From assembly GCA_016719535.1 (NCBI GenBank), contig JADJYX010000017.1, positions 124,001 through 188,000 of the forward strand: a stretch of DNA of 64,000 nt, read 5' to 3'. The translations under genes and the position numbers were made by a program. The notes under the pieces were generated by a model. It saw only the letters and a list, made by a program, of their open reading frames with translations, made no database searches and was not told where the DNA came from. The stretch is from Rubrivivax sp. (GTDB lineage Bacteria > Pseudomonadota > Gammaproteobacteria > Burkholderiales > Burkholderiaceae_C). Positions 44,893-54,034 of this stretch are shown here, one piece after another; within the stretch, counting starts at the first letter, position 1, and every line of letters begins with the position of its first letter.

Positions 44893-45621
44893 TCAATCGC
44901 GTCCGGCTTCGACGATGGCGCGTGCCAGCGCCGCCGGCTGCGTAAACCAGGCCTCGTGGCTGCCGGCGCATTCGATGTAGCGGAACAGCCCCAGCCGTTC
45001 CGACAGCCGCGGGTGCCAGGGCATGCTCGCCGGCAGCGCGGTGTCGAGCACGCAGTTGACGTAGGACTTGCCCACGCCCAGCGCCGCCATCGGCTGCGCC
45101 ATCACCACCGGCTCGGTGAAGGTGCGGTAGGGGTGCGGATTGAGCTGGTCGAAGGCCTGCTGCGCCAGGGCGTGGTCGGCGTCGTTGATGAACGCCTCGC
45201 GCCAGATCGGAAACGGCAGCATCACCGCGTTGCCGCTGGCGGCGGCGATGCCGTCGAACAGCGCCCGGTAATGCGGCGGCACCAGGTCGTTGAGGCACTC
45301 GCCGGGTTGTGGCACGAAGGCGTTGACATAGACCATGCGCGCCAGCCGCGGCAGCAGCCGCTCGGCCGCGCCCGACAGCACCATGCCGCCGTAGCTGTGG
45401 CCGACCAGCCGCACCTGGCGCAGGTCCTGCGCCTCGACAAAATCGACGAGCGAGGCCACCGCATCGGCCAGCCCGGTGCGGGCGCGGTCGTCGCTGGGGC
45501 GGTTGCCGGCCAGCGTGGGGCACAGCACGGTGTGGCCGGCCGCGCGCATCTCGCGCGCGACCGCTTCGAGCTGGGCGCCGGTGTGCCAGGCGCCGTGGAC
45601 GAGGACATAGGTGTCGGCCAA
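44893..45621 (-). CDS. alpha/beta hydrolase
   Basis: This 242-aa soluble hydrolase has DTYVLVHGAWHTGAQLE at the N-terminus (oxyanion HGAW), the nucleophile elbow GHSYGG (Ser about residue 74) and the C-terminal His in CAGSHEAWF. It resembles the salicylate-esterase/EstC-like group. The start is TTG at 45621, preceded by GGAGA. Its stop lies 2 bp after the convergent acoR stop. The gene begins just where an AraC-regulator remnant ends. Natural substrate unknown. Confidence 0.8.
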   Translation of the reverse strand: MADTYVLVHGAWHTGAQLEAVAREMRAAGHTVLCPTLAGNRPSDDRARTGLADAVASLVDFVEAQDLRQVRLVGHSYGGMVLSGAAERLLPRLARMVYVNAFVPQPGECLNDLVPPHYRALFDGIAAASGNAVMLPFPIWREAFINDADHALAQQAFDQLNPHPYRTFTEPVVMAQPMAALGVGKSYVNCVLDTALPASMPWHPRLSERLGLFRYIECAGSHEAWFTQPAALARAIVEAGRD

Positions 45622-45649
45622 GAGGTGTCTCCGGTTGGGTGTGACAGCC

Positions 45650-46037
45650 GGGCCCAGTGTGGCACTGGCCGGGCCGGCCGCGGCGCGCAGGCGCCCGCGC
45701 GGGGCCCGTCGCCAGCGCCAGCAGCGCCCCCAGCGGGTCGTCGAGCAGCGCCGTCGGCAAGGGTGGCGCCAGCGCCAGCTCGGGCTGCAGTTGCTGCACG
45801 AAGGCCGACAGTGCGGCCCCGAAGCCCCGGCGAGCGTCGATGCGCAGCACCGACGGCACGGCCGCGTCGGGCAGCCAGCGGCGCCGACACCAGCCCGGCC
45901 GCAAAGTCGCACGGCCTCGGCATGGCGATGTCCATCTCCAGAAAGCCCTCGCACACGGCGCCGATCCAGCAGTCGAGCCGCGGCGACGGTGTCGCGGCGT
46001 CGGTGGACCAGCGCTGGAGGCGGGTGTCGGGCGTCAT
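45650..46037 (-). pseudogene. AraC-family regulator remnant (deleted and frameshifted)
   Basis: Reading from 46037, the first ~45 codons (MTPDTRLQRW, LDCWIGAVCEGFLEMDIAM, CDFAAGL) match the N-terminus of AraC-type regulators with a cupin-like sensing domain. Homology then resumes in another frame with WLPDAAVPSVLRIDARRGFG, LQPELALAPPLPTALL and DDPLGALLALATG, which lies late in the same domain. About 100 codons between are missing and the DNA-binding HTH is absent, replaced by the hydrolase gene. So this is a decayed regulator, likely of the adjacent hydrolase. Confidence 0.72.
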
Positions 46038-46134
46038 CAGCGGGCATCGTCGTCAGCCGACGGCGCGCAGGGCAAGCGAGCAAACCCTCACCGATGCCGG
46101 GCGCTGATGGGCGGTTCGCCTATCCTCGCGCGCC

Positions 46135-47049
46135 ATGGCCGATGTCAGACCACAATCCCTCCGCCCCGACGCGTCGCCGCTGCGCGGCGTGCTGATGGTG
46201 CTGCTGGCCGCGCTGTGCTGGGGCACCACCGGCACCGCGCAGAGTTTCGGCAGCGGCGCCACCAGCGCCTACTGGGTGGGCGCGCTGCGGCTGCTGGCCG
46301 CGGGCGCCTTCTTCGCGCTGCTGCTGGCGGGCACGGGCGGTGCGGCTGCGCTGGCACGCCTGCCGCGCGGCCCGGTGCTGCTGGCCGGGCTGGGCATGGC
46401 GGCCTACAACCTCGCCTTCTTCGCCGGCGTCAAGGCCACCGGCGTGGCGGTGGGCACGGCGGTGGCGCTGGGCAGCGGGCCGATCTGGGCCGGGCTGCTG
46501 CAGGCGCTGGGCGGCCAGCGCCCGCCGGCGCGCTGGTGGGCCGGCACCGCGCTGGCCGTGGCCGGCGGCAGCGTGATGGTGGGCAGCGGCGGCGCGGGTG
46601 CGCAGCCGCTGTCTGCGCTGGGCATCGGGCTGTGCCTGCTGGCCGGGCTGTCGTATGCCGGCTATGCGCTGGTCAATGCACGCCTGGTGGCGGCGGCAGC
46701 GCCGGCGCCGGTGACGGCCGCGGTCTTCGGCGTCGCCACGCTGATCGCGCTGCCGGCGGCGGGCTGGATCGCCGGCGTGCCGCAGCTGGCGCCGCGCGAC
46801 GGCCTGGTCGTGCTCTGGCTGGGCCTGGTGGCCACCGGCGTGGCCTACCTGCTGTTCAGCCACGCGCTGCGCCACGTCAGCGCCGCCACCGGCGTCACGC
46901 TGGCGCTGGCCGAACCGGTGACGGCCTTCGTGCTGGCGGTGCTGGTGGTGGGCGAGCGCCCCGGCTGGGCCGCCGCCGGCGGTGGCATGCTGGTGCTGGC
47001 CGGGCTGCTGATCGTCGTCGTCGCAGAGCTGCGCGGAACGTCGGCCTAG
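46135..47049 (+). CDS. EamA/DMT-family transporter
   Basis: This 304-aa inner-membrane transporter has ten predicted helices in two EamA repeats. The first repeat begins GVLMVLLAALCWGTTGTAQ, and the second repeat is marked by GLCLLAGLSYAGYALVNARL and ALAEPVTAFVLAVLVVGERP. The family exports amino acids, nucleobases or other metabolites; substrate unknown. It diverges from the AraC remnant, which probably once regulated one of the flanking genes. Confidence 0.88.
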   Translation: MADVRPQSLRPDASPLRGVLMVLLAALCWGTTGTAQSFGSGATSAYWVGALRLLAAGAFFALLLAGTGGAAALARLPRGPVLLAGLGMAAYNLAFFAGVKATGVAVGTAVALGSGPIWAGLLQALGGQRPPARWWAGTALAVAGGSVMVGSGGAGAQPLSALGIGLCLLAGLSYAGYALVNARLVAAAAPAPVTAAVFGVATLIALPAAGWIAGVPQLAPRDGLVVLWLGLVATGVAYLLFSHALRHVSAATGVTLALAEPVTAFVLAVLVVGERPGWAAAGGGMLVLAGLLIVVVAELRGTSA

Positions 47050-47082
47050 GCGCAGGCCGCGCAGCCCGCACCCTGGCGTGCG

Positions 47083-47745
47083 TCACACCTTCCACGCTGG
47101 CCCGCGCGCCCAGTCGACGAAGGCCGTGATGTCGTCGTGGCACTGCGGGTGCGTGGCCTTCACCGCGGCCGCCACCTCCACCATCACGTCGAGCGGGCGC
47201 TGCTGTTCGGACTGCGTCGGCCCGGTGTTGCGTCCGGCCGCATAGGCCTCGAAGGCGCCCGCCACGTCGCCGCGCAGCAGCCGGAACTGCGCCAGGTCCG
47301 CATAGGCCCACCACTCGTCGGCGCGCGCGCCGAGCACCTGGCGCTCCAGCCGCGCCACCAGGCGGTCGATGTCCTCGCGCGTCTTGGCGTCGTTCAGCGT
47401 CGTGCGGCCCAGCACCAGCGACAGCAGCACCGAATTGCCCAGGTTGTAGGTGGTGGTGGCCTCGGCGCCTTCGACGGCGGCGCCGGCCTGGTATTCCGAC
47501 AGGGCCTCGTCCATGTGCTGCCGGCGGCGCTGCACGCCGCCCTTCATGCCGTGCGTGTCGGCCAGTTCGGCGGCCAGCTGCTGCCGGCGCTCGGGGTCCA
47601 GGTCGGGTTCGGCCAGCAGGCCCTCGAGCGCCGATTCGGCCCGTTCCAGGGCCTCCAGTGCCGCCTCGAGGCGGTCGCGGTTGCGCAGCGCCACCGCCTG
47701 CTGCTTGAGCTCGCGGATGTCCTGCAGCGGATCGAATTTCATCAT
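47083..47745 (-). CDS. TPR-like helical scaffold protein in protease/TIR-like operon
   Basis: This 220-aa, entirely helical protein has TPR-like repeats: LKQQAVALRNRDRLEAALEA, LAAELADTHGMKGGVQRRR, ALSEYQAGAAVEGAEATTTYN and WWAYADLAQFRLLRGDVAGA. No enzyme motif is visible. It is the last gene of the operon: an in-frame GTG at 47754 overlaps the upstream stop, and ATG at 47745 is used here. TPR scaffolds next to protease and TIR-like genes have been predicted to act as sensors of NAD-derived signals in conflict systems; that link is inference. Confidence 0.75.
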   Translation of the reverse strand: MMKFDPLQDIRELKQQAVALRNRDRLEAALEALERAESALEGLLAEPDLDPERRQQLAAELADTHGMKGGVQRRRQHMDEALSEYQAGAAVEGAEATTTYNLGNSVLLSLVLGRTTLNDAKTREDIDRLVARLERQVLGARADEWWAYADLAQFRLLRGDVAGAFEAYAAGRNTGPTQSEQQRPLDVMVEVAAAVKATHPQCHDDITAFVDWARGPAWKV

Positions 47746-47750
47746 CGCGT

Positions 47751-49829
47751 TCACTCCGGTTGGTCGAGCACGGCCTCGATCTCCTGCCGCAGCCCCGGCG
47801 GCATGTCGGCGGTGCGGGACGGGTGGCGCTCGAACAGCTGCCGCGCCGAGCGCCGCAGCGCCTGGCGCGCGCCGGCATCGGCCGGCAGGTCGCCATGGCG
47901 GTGGCGGATGAACAGAAAGGCCGCCAGCAGGCGGTCGAACTCGGCCTGCTCCTCCAGCGCGGTGAGCCGCGCATTGCCGGGGTACAGGCCCACCGGCTTG
48001 ACGCTGCTGCCCAGCGCCTCGCGCGCAAACAGCTGCGCCGAGTCGAGCAGCTCGAGAAAGACCGGCTGCGCCGCCGGTTCGGCCTCGACCGGAATCGCTT
48101 CGCTGACGCAGCGGTAGAGCGAGCCGCCGGCCGGGCCATCGGTGGCCAGCGTGGCGTTGGGCCCGTAGGCGCAGCCCCAGGCCGGTTCCACCAGCACGTC
48201 CTGGCCGAGGTCGTAGCGCAGCGTCTCGGGCACCAGCAGGCGCAGCAGCGCCAGCCGCGCAGGGTCGGTCTCGGCGTCGGCCGCCTGGCGCTCGACGATG
48301 CAGGCCGTGGGGTGGCGCGACACCACCAGGCGCACGCCGAGTTCGAACAGCACGGCGTCCGACCAGCCGGTGAGGTCGACGACACAGCTCCTGGCGCGCC
48401 GCATCTCCTCGTAGATGGCGCGGCTGACGAGCTGCGGCGAATTGAGCTCGAAGCTGCGCGCCACGCCCAGCGCGCCCGCCGGCGTCGCCGTGCTCGCCAG
48501 CCGGGCCTTGAGGTTTTCCCACTGATTCTTCAGCGCCTCGCTCAGCACCGGCCAGTTGCGCTGCTGGTAGCCGGGGTCGAACGAGCACAGCACCAGCACA
48601 CCGTCTTCGGGCGGGCGCACGCCGCGCCGCGCCACCGGCAGCCGGCGCACGGCCTCGTAGACCGGCAGGTCGACGTGGTGCGGCGATTCCAGCGCTTCCA
48701 GCGCGCGCACGATGCGCGTCAGCAGCATCGGCACCGGGTGCAGCCGCTCGTCGAGAAGCTGGGCCTGGCGCGCCGAATGGGCCACGATGTTGGCGTCCAT
48801 CAGGTTGAAGGGCACGCCCAGCGGGTCGCCCACGGCATAGTCGCCACCGATCGACAGGATGGTGACGCCGCGGCGCACCACCGCACGGATGCCCAGCAGC
48901 AGCATCACCGCGGGCTCGAAGCCGGTGGCGTCGAAGACCGCGACCTGCGCCTCGCACAGCCAGCGCGTGGCGTCGAGCAGCGCCGCCTCGCTGGCCACCG
49001 CGGCTTCGGCGTCCAGCGCCTGCGGCGCGCCCAGCGCCTGGCCCGGCAGCTTGTCGCGCACCGCGCTCGCCACCGACAGCAGGCGCCGCTTGGCCTGCGC
49101 ATCGGCCCGCGAGCGCACGACGAGAAAGTCGCTGCGCGGCGGCGGGCCGAACCAGTCGGCCGGCAGCGGCAAGGCCGCCGGCGGCAGCCGCGCACCGGAC
49201 AGCGCCGCCACCGGACAGGCCCACACCGTGCCGGCCACCGTGACCGGGCGCGGCCGGCCCTGGCCGTCGAGCACGCTGCCCTGTGGCGTGGCGCGCAGCA
49301 GCCCCACCACCCGGTCGTCGACCACGCAGGGCGAGCCCGACAGCCCGTGCAGCGGTGCCCCCTGCCCGGCCGCAGCCTCCTGGCAGAAGAGCTGCAGCGC
49401 CGGCATGCGCACAGCCTGTGAAGCGGCGGCGTCGCGCACCTGGCCGTGGACCACCAGCCCCTGCGCCACCAGGCCCGGAAAGCCGTAGGCCGTCCAGTCG
49501 GCGTTGTCGGCCACCACCGCGGCGGGGCGCAGCGGTGGCACGGTGGGCGGCTGCGCGCAGCGCAGCAGCGCCCAGTCGGCGGCGTCGTCGTGCGCCAGCA
49601 GCGTGGCGTCGGTGTCGTGCCCGATGTCGGCAAACTCCAGCCGCACGCGCAGCGCCGCGGCCGCCGGGTCCACCGCTGGCGCAGCGGCCACCGGCGCCAC
49701 CACATGCCAGGCGGTCAGCGCCAGGCCTTCGCCGATGAAGAAGGCGCTGCCGAGCCAGGCGCCGGCGGCAGCGGCCGGGTCCCGCACGCGCGCCACCGCG
49801 CGCTTGAGGGCCTGCAGGTCGGTGCTCAT
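47751..49829 (-). CDS. trypsin-like peptidase fused to two TIR/deoxyribosyltransferase-like domains
   Basis: This 692-aa multidomain protein has an N-terminal trypsin-like domain (residues 1-230). Its likely triad is His42 (ALTAWHVV), Asp85 (DWALLR) and Ser164 (GLSGSP). Two similar alpha/beta segments follow, each opening with a strand and ending in a D-x-TG-...-AV-...-LG-x-R motif: FLVVRSRAD to VFDATGFEPAVMLLLGIR (232-315), and VLVLCSFDPGYQQRNW to VVDLTGWSDAVLFELGVR (411-500). These resemble TIR-like or nucleoside-2-deoxyribosyltransferase-like nucleotide-binding folds. The C-terminal 180 residues are unassigned. No signal peptide, so it is cytoplasmic. ATG at 49829 is used; in-frame start also at 49877. 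Confidence 0.78.
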   Translation of the reverse strand: MSTDLQALKRAVARVRDPAAAAGAWLGSAFFIGEGLALTAWHVVAPVAAAPAVDPAAAALRVRLEFADIGHDTDATLLAHDDAADWALLRCAQPPTVPPLRPAAVVADNADWTAYGFPGLVAQGLVVHGQVRDAAASQAVRMPALQLFCQEAAAGQGAPLHGLSGSPCVVDDRVVGLLRATPQGSVLDGQGRPRPVTVAGTVWACPVAALSGARLPPAALPLPADWFGPPPRSDFLVVRSRADAQAKRRLLSVASAVRDKLPGQALGAPQALDAEAAVASEAALLDATRWLCEAQVAVFDATGFEPAVMLLLGIRAVVRRGVTILSIGGDYAVGDPLGVPFNLMDANIVAHSARQAQLLDERLHPVPMLLTRIVRALEALESPHHVDLPVYEAVRRLPVARRGVRPPEDGVLVLCSFDPGYQQRNWPVLSEALKNQWENLKARLASTATPAGALGVARSFELNSPQLVSRAIYEEMRRARSCVVDLTGWSDAVLFELGVRLVVSRHPTACIVERQAADAETDPARLALLRLLVPETLRYDLGQDVLVEPAWGCAYGPNATLATDGPAGGSLYRCVSEAIPVEAEPAAQPVFLELLDSAQLFAREALGSSVKPVGLYPGNARLTALEEQAEFDRLLAAFLFIRHRHGDLPADAGARQALRRSARQLFERHPSRTADMPPGLRQEIEAVLDQPE

Positions 49830-49843
49830 CGTCGGCGCCTCGC

Positions 49844-51325
49844 TCAGTCCAGCCCGGCCCCGGCGTCGAAGCGGCACAGCCTTGCGTCGGTGCAGCGCCC
49901 GGCCTCGTCGATCGCACAGCGCGCAAAGCGGGGGTCGAAGGCCAGATGGTCGTCGTGCCGACCGCCGCGCAGGTCGTCGACGAAGCGATCGAGCGCCGCG
50001 CGCGCGTGCGCACGGTCAGCGGCAAAGAGACCGGCCGGCAGCTTCATCAGATCGGCCCAGGTGCCGGTATTGAGGTAGACCGCGCCGCCGGCCAGCGGCA
50101 CCTGCTTGGCCAGGTGCGTATGGCCGAAGACGACAACCCGGAAACCGCCGTCGGCCAGCGCCTGCGCAGGGCGCAACCAAGCCGGCTGCTCGACCGCGGG
50201 GTCGAAGGAGGTGTCGTGCTGCAGCGTGCGCAGCGCATCCAGCAGCACCTGCAGCCGGCGGTCCCAGGTGGCGGCGTCGAAGCGCTCGCGCAGCAGCGAC
50301 CCCACCCGCCGCCAGGCGTTGCCGAGACCATCGCCCAGGCCGATCGGCGATTGCGCCGGCATCGCCGCGCCCTGCGCCAGCTGCTGCAGCGCCGCCAGCT
50401 GCGCGCCCGGCAGCCGGCCGGCCAGCATCTGCGCCAGCGCATCCTGGGGGCCGGCAGCAGCCGTTGCGGGCGGGGTGATGCCGATCTGGCCAGCGTGCAC
50501 CGGCTGCGCGGGTTCGGTCGGCTGCTGGCGACCGGCTTCGGCCTTCAGCCGCCACAGGGTCCACAGCCGTTCGATATCGGCGGCCAGGCCCGGCTCGAGT
50601 GCGATCAGCAGCGGCACCACCGCCTCGGTCTCGGGCTTGAGCAGGTCGACGAAGGGGTAGTCGCGCTTGATCGGGTTCATCACCTGCTGCACCAGACGGC
50701 TGCCCGGCGGCGGCTCGAAGCCGTCACCGTCGGGCACGCGCTGGCGGCGCGACTGTGCACTGCGCACGCGGCGCAGGCGGTCGTGGTCGATGACGTTGAA
50801 GCCGTCGTAGCGGTTGCCATGCTCGATCAGCACGTCGCCGACCGCGTGCGCCTGGCCGTCGACGATCCAGCGCAGCCGGCCGCGGCTGTCGGCCGCGCCG
50901 AGGTCGGCCTCGATCCGCGCGCGCACGGCGGGCAGGCTCAGCTCGACATCGTGGTTGCCCAGCAGCAGCGTCAGGTCGCCACCCTGGTGCAGCAGTTCGC
51001 GCAGGGCGTCGAAGAAGGGCCGCTCCTGGTCACGGATCTCGACATAGGCCTGCAGCGCCTCGGCCGGGTCTTCGATGAAGGCGCGCCAGGGCTGGTCGGG
51101 CTGCGGGCCTTCCTGCGCCAGGAAGTCGACGATGTCGCCGTTGATGACCAGTTCCAGGCGGCTCGCGGCGCGCGTGTCGGCGGCGCGGACGGCGAGCCGA
51201 TGGATAAACTCGCTCAGCAGGGGCACATGGGTGTTGATGCGAAAGCCCCGCGCAGGCGGCACACCGACGCGGCCGCCCAGGTGCAGGTCGGAGATAACGT
51301 ACAACACCAGCGGCCGGACGGGCAT
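49844..51325 (-). CDS. calcineurin-like metallophosphoesterase
   Basis: This 493-aa phosphoesterase has all metal-binding blocks: YVISDLHLGG (D-x-H), LVINGDIVDFL (GD..D), LLLGNHDVEL (GNHD), and VVVFGHTHLAK (GHTH) near residue 415. Between GNHD and GHTH lies an insertion of about 250 residues, much longer than in simple members, containing IEHGNRYDGFN and a Gln/Ala-rich helical stretch. ATG at 51325 follows AGGGGG. It is first in the operon, 14 bp before the protease/TIR-like gene. Phosphodiester substrate (nucleic acid or signal nucleotide) unknown. Confidence 0.85.
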   Translation of the reverse strand: MPVRPLVLYVISDLHLGGRVGVPPARGFRINTHVPLLSEFIHRLAVRAADTRAASRLELVINGDIVDFLAQEGPQPDQPWRAFIEDPAEALQAYVEIRDQERPFFDALRELLHQGGDLTLLLGNHDVELSLPAVRARIEADLGAADSRGRLRWIVDGQAHAVGDVLIEHGNRYDGFNVIDHDRLRRVRSAQSRRQRVPDGDGFEPPPGSRLVQQVMNPIKRDYPFVDLLKPETEAVVPLLIALEPGLAADIERLWTLWRLKAEAGRQQPTEPAQPVHAGQIGITPPATAAAGPQDALAQMLAGRLPGAQLAALQQLAQGAAMPAQSPIGLGDGLGNAWRRVGSLLRERFDAATWDRRLQVLLDALRTLQHDTSFDPAVEQPAWLRPAQALADGGFRVVVFGHTHLAKQVPLAGGAVYLNTGTWADLMKLPAGLFAADRAHARAALDRFVDDLRGGRHDDHLAFDPRFARCAIDEAGRCTDARLCRFDAGAGLD

Positions 51326-51402
51326 CCATAAACCCCCTGGCCGCATGATGCGCGCCCGTTCGCCGCGCGGTCAATGGCCGTCGGGGGGATGGCCGGCGCC
51401 GC

Positions 51403-52197
51403 CTACACGCTGCGCGCGGCCCAGGCGCCGAAGATCCGGTGCAGCTGTGCCAGCCCGTCGGTCAGCGCCGCCGGGCCGGGCTGCAGGATGTCGCAGGACT
51501 TGATCTCGTGCAGCTCACCGTCTCGCACCGCGGGCACGTCGGCCCAGCCCGTGCGGGCGGCCACCTTCTCGGGCCGGAATTTCTTGCCGCACCACGAGCC
51601 GACGATGACATCGGGCGCACGCCGCGCGGGCTCCAGCCCGTCGGCGATGACGCGGTCGCGGCCCATGCGCTGCACGGCCAGCTCGGGGAAGACATCGTCG
51701 CCGCCGGCGGTGCCGACCAGCTGCGACACCCACTCGATGGCGCTGATCATCGGCTCGTCCCATTCCTCGAAATAGACGCGCGGCCGGCGCGGCCACGCCG
51801 CGGCCGTGGCGCGCATCGCCTCGTGGCGCGCCTGGCATTCGGCGATCCAGGCCCCCGCACGCTCGCTCGCACCCACCAGCGCGGCCACGCGGCGCATCGT
51901 CTGCAGGATCTCGGCCACGCTGCGCTGGTTGGTGATCCACACCTCGAGCCCGGCGCGGATCAGCTTGTCGGCCAGCGCCGCCTGCATGTCGCTAAAACCG
52001 ATCACCAGGTCGGGCCGCAGGTCGATGATGCGGTCGACCTTGCCGTCGAGGAAGGCGCTGACGCGCGGCTTTTCCTGCCGCGCGCGGCGCGGCCGCACGG
52101 TATAGCCGCTGATGCCGACGATGCGGTCCTGCTCACCCAGCAGGTACAGCCACTCGGTGGTCTCCTCGGTCAGGCAGACGATGCGTTGCGGGCCCAT
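51403..52197 (-). CDS. cobalamin-binding BtuF-like protein lacking a signal peptide
   Basis: This 264-aa protein has the fold of cobalamin/iron-siderophore binding proteins: RIVCLTEETTEWLYLLGEQDRIVGIS, then RIIDLRPDLVIGFSDMQ and VDVFPEL-like regions. It starts directly with the first beta strand and has no signal peptide, unlike the BtuF at 54031. It might act in the cytoplasm or be exported in another way. It is the last gene of the riboswitch-headed B12 operon, 9 bp after the ATPase gene. Confidence 0.82.
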   Translation of the reverse strand: MGPQRIVCLTEETTEWLYLLGEQDRIVGISGYTVRPRRARQEKPRVSAFLDGKVDRIIDLRPDLVIGFSDMQAALADKLIRAGLEVWITNQRSVAEILQTMRRVAALVGASERAGAWIAECQARHEAMRATAAAWPRRPRVYFEEWDEPMISAIEWVSQLVGTAGGDDVFPELAVQRMGRDRVIADGLEPARRAPDVIVGSWCGKKFRPEKVAARTGWADVPAVRDGELHEIKSCDILQPGPAALTDGLAQLHRIFGAWAARSV

Positions 52198-52206
52198 CGG
52201 TCGATG

Positions 52207-52986
52207 CTACAGATCGGGCAGCGCCACCCAGCGCTCACCGCCCGGGCCCGGCACGGCGGCGATGCGCAGGCTGCCCTGGAAGACCTCGACGATGGCGGCG
52301 TGCAGCCGCGCATCGCCCGGCTCGCCATCGGCCACCAGCCGGCCATCGGCCATCACCAGCACGCGGTCGGCCTGCAGCGCCAGCGTCAGGTCGTGCATCA
52401 CCGCGGCCACCGCGGCACCACCGCGGGCGCGCAGGCGCAAGCTGCGCAGCAGCGCGCGCTGGTGCGGGGCATCCAGGTGCGTCGTGGGTTCGTCCAGCAG
52501 CAGCACCGCAGCCTGCACCGCCAGTGCGCGCGCCAGCAGCACGCGCTGGCGTTCACCGCCCGACAACTCGCTCAGGCGCCGGTGCGCCAGCGCGGCGCAT
52601 TCGGTCTCGGCCAGCGCGGCATCGACGGCAGCCTCGTCGGCGGCGTCGGTGGCGCCGAACAGGCCCTGCCGCGGCAGCCGGCCCAGGCGCACGACGTCGC
52701 GCACCGCGATGTCGCCGTCGGATTCGCCGATCTGCGCCAGCCAGGCCAGGGCCCGGGAACGTTCACGCGGCGGCCAGTCGGCCAGCGCCCGGCCCTGCAG
52801 CCAGACCTCGCCGCGCGCCGGCGGATGCAGCCCCGCCAGCAGCGCCAGCAGGCTGCTCTTGCCGGCGCCATTGGGGCCGACGAGCGCCGCCCACTGCCCG
52901 CGCGCCAGCGCCAGCGAGACGCCGTCGACGACGGCGCGGCCGCCGCGGCGCAACAGCAGATCCTGCGCCTGCAGCGCGGGTGTCAT
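52207..52986 (-). CDS. btuD: cobalamin ABC transporter ATP-binding protein
   Basis: This 259-aa ATPase of the FecE/BtuD/HmuV group has Walker A GPNGAGKSS (about residue 37), signature LSGGERQR (about 139) and Walker B LLLDEPTTHLD (about 160). It lies 4 bp after the permease gene. It powers vitamin B12 import through BtuC. The assignment to cobalamin rests on the riboswitch and btuB upstream. Confidence 0.88.
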   Translation of the reverse strand: MTPALQAQDLLLRRGGRAVVDGVSLALARGQWAALVGPNGAGKSSLLALLAGLHPPARGEVWLQGRALADWPPRERSRALAWLAQIGESDGDIAVRDVVRLGRLPRQGLFGATDAADEAAVDAALAETECAALAHRRLSELSGGERQRVLLARALAVQAAVLLLDEPTTHLDAPHQRALLRSLRLRARGGAAVAAVMHDLTLALQADRVLVMADGRLVADGEPGDARLHAAIVEVFQGSLRIAAVPGPGGERWVALPDL

Positions 52987-52990
52987 CGTT

Positions 52991-54034
52991 TCAGCCGCGG
53001 CTGCGCCGGCGCAGCAGCACCAGCAGGTAGAGGCCGCCGAAGACCGCCGTCAGCATGCCCACCGGCAGCTCCAGCGGCGCCAGCAGGCTGCGCGCGGCGA
53101 CATCGGCCGCCAGCAGCAGCACGCCGCCGGCCAGCGCTGCCAGCCCCAGCAGCGGGCCGTGCGTGACGGTGACGCTGCGCCGCACCAGGTGCGGCGCCAC
53201 CAGGCCGACGAAGGCCACCAGCCCGACCTGCGCCACCGCGGCGCCGGTGGCCAGCGCCATCAGGCCGACCAGCAGCACGCGCACGCGCGGCAGCGGCAGG
53301 CCCAGGCTGGCCGCGGTGGCGTCGCCGAGCACCAGCGCGTCGAGCGCCCGCGCCATCGACACCGCCAGCGGCAGCGCCAGCGCCAGCACGGCCGCCAGCA
53401 CGGCCACGCTGGACCAGCCCAGGAAGCTGGTGCTGCCGAGCAGAAAGACCTGCTTGCCGCGCAAGGCCTCGGGCGAGAGCATCACGATGCCGTCGGCGAT
53501 GGCGGTGAGCAGCACACCCACCACCACGCCCGACAGCAGCAGCACGGTCGGCCGGCCGGCGCCGCGCGCCATCGCCAGTGTCAGGCTCACGCCGGCCAGC
53601 GCGCCGACGAAGGCGGCGCCGACCAGACCCAGGCGCAGCAGCGCCTCGGTCAGCGCGCCGGCGATGCTGACGCCCAGCAGGCCGCCGGCCGCCAGCACCA
53701 TCACCACGCCCAGGCCGGCGCCGGCCGCCGAACCCAGCAGGTACGGGTCGGCCAGCGGGTTGCGGAACAGGCCCTGCGCCAGCGCACCGGCCAGCCCCAG
53801 CAGCGCACCGGCAGCCAGCGCGCCCAGGCTGCGTGGCGCGCGGATGTCGCGGATCAGCGGCGCATCCTCGGTCCAGCGCCAGCCGATGCCTTCACTGCCC
53901 GCCGCCAGGCCCAGCGCCAGCAGGGCCAGCGCCGCCGCCAGCAGCAGCAGCGCCAGGCGCGAGGCATCGAGCCGCGCACCCGGCAGCGGCAGCACCGCCG
54001 GGGCCGTACCGACGAGCGGACGGCCGCCGTTCAT
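52991..54034 (-). CDS. btuC: cobalamin ABC transporter permease (FecCD/BtuC family)
   Basis: This 347-aa permease has about ten helices and the BtuC/FecCD motifs IRDIRAPRSLGALAAGALLG, GLFRNPLADPYLLGSAAGAG and FVGLVAPHLVRR. ATG at 54034 overlaps the BtuF stop (ATGA). The start region LVGTAPAVLPLPGARLDA is a non-conserved cytoplasmic tail. It forms a dimeric channel in the inner membrane with BtuD. Confidence 0.9.
   Translation of the reverse strand: MNGGRPLVGTAPAVLPLPGARLDASRLALLLLAAALALLALGLAAGSEGIGWRWTEDAPLIRDIRAPRSLGALAAGALLGLAGALAQGLFRNPLADPYLLGSAAGAGLGVVMVLAAGGLLGVSIAGALTEALLRLGLVGAAFVGALAGVSLTLAMARGAGRPTVLLLSGVVVGVLLTAIADGIVMLSPEALRGKQVFLLGSTSFLGWSSVAVLAAVLALALPLAVSMARALDALVLGDATAASLGLPLPRVRVLLVGLMALATGAAVAQVGLVAFVGLVAPHLVRRSVTVTHGPLLGLAALAGGVLLLAADVAARSLLAPLELPVGMLTAVFGGLYLLVLLRRRSRG

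Noticed and set aside
42818..45904. Very long open frame (over 1000 codons) on the strand opposite acoR
   Set aside because: It is an antisense by-product of high GC content: composition is Ala/Arg/Gly/His-rich without domains and it covers acoR, whose motifs are complete.
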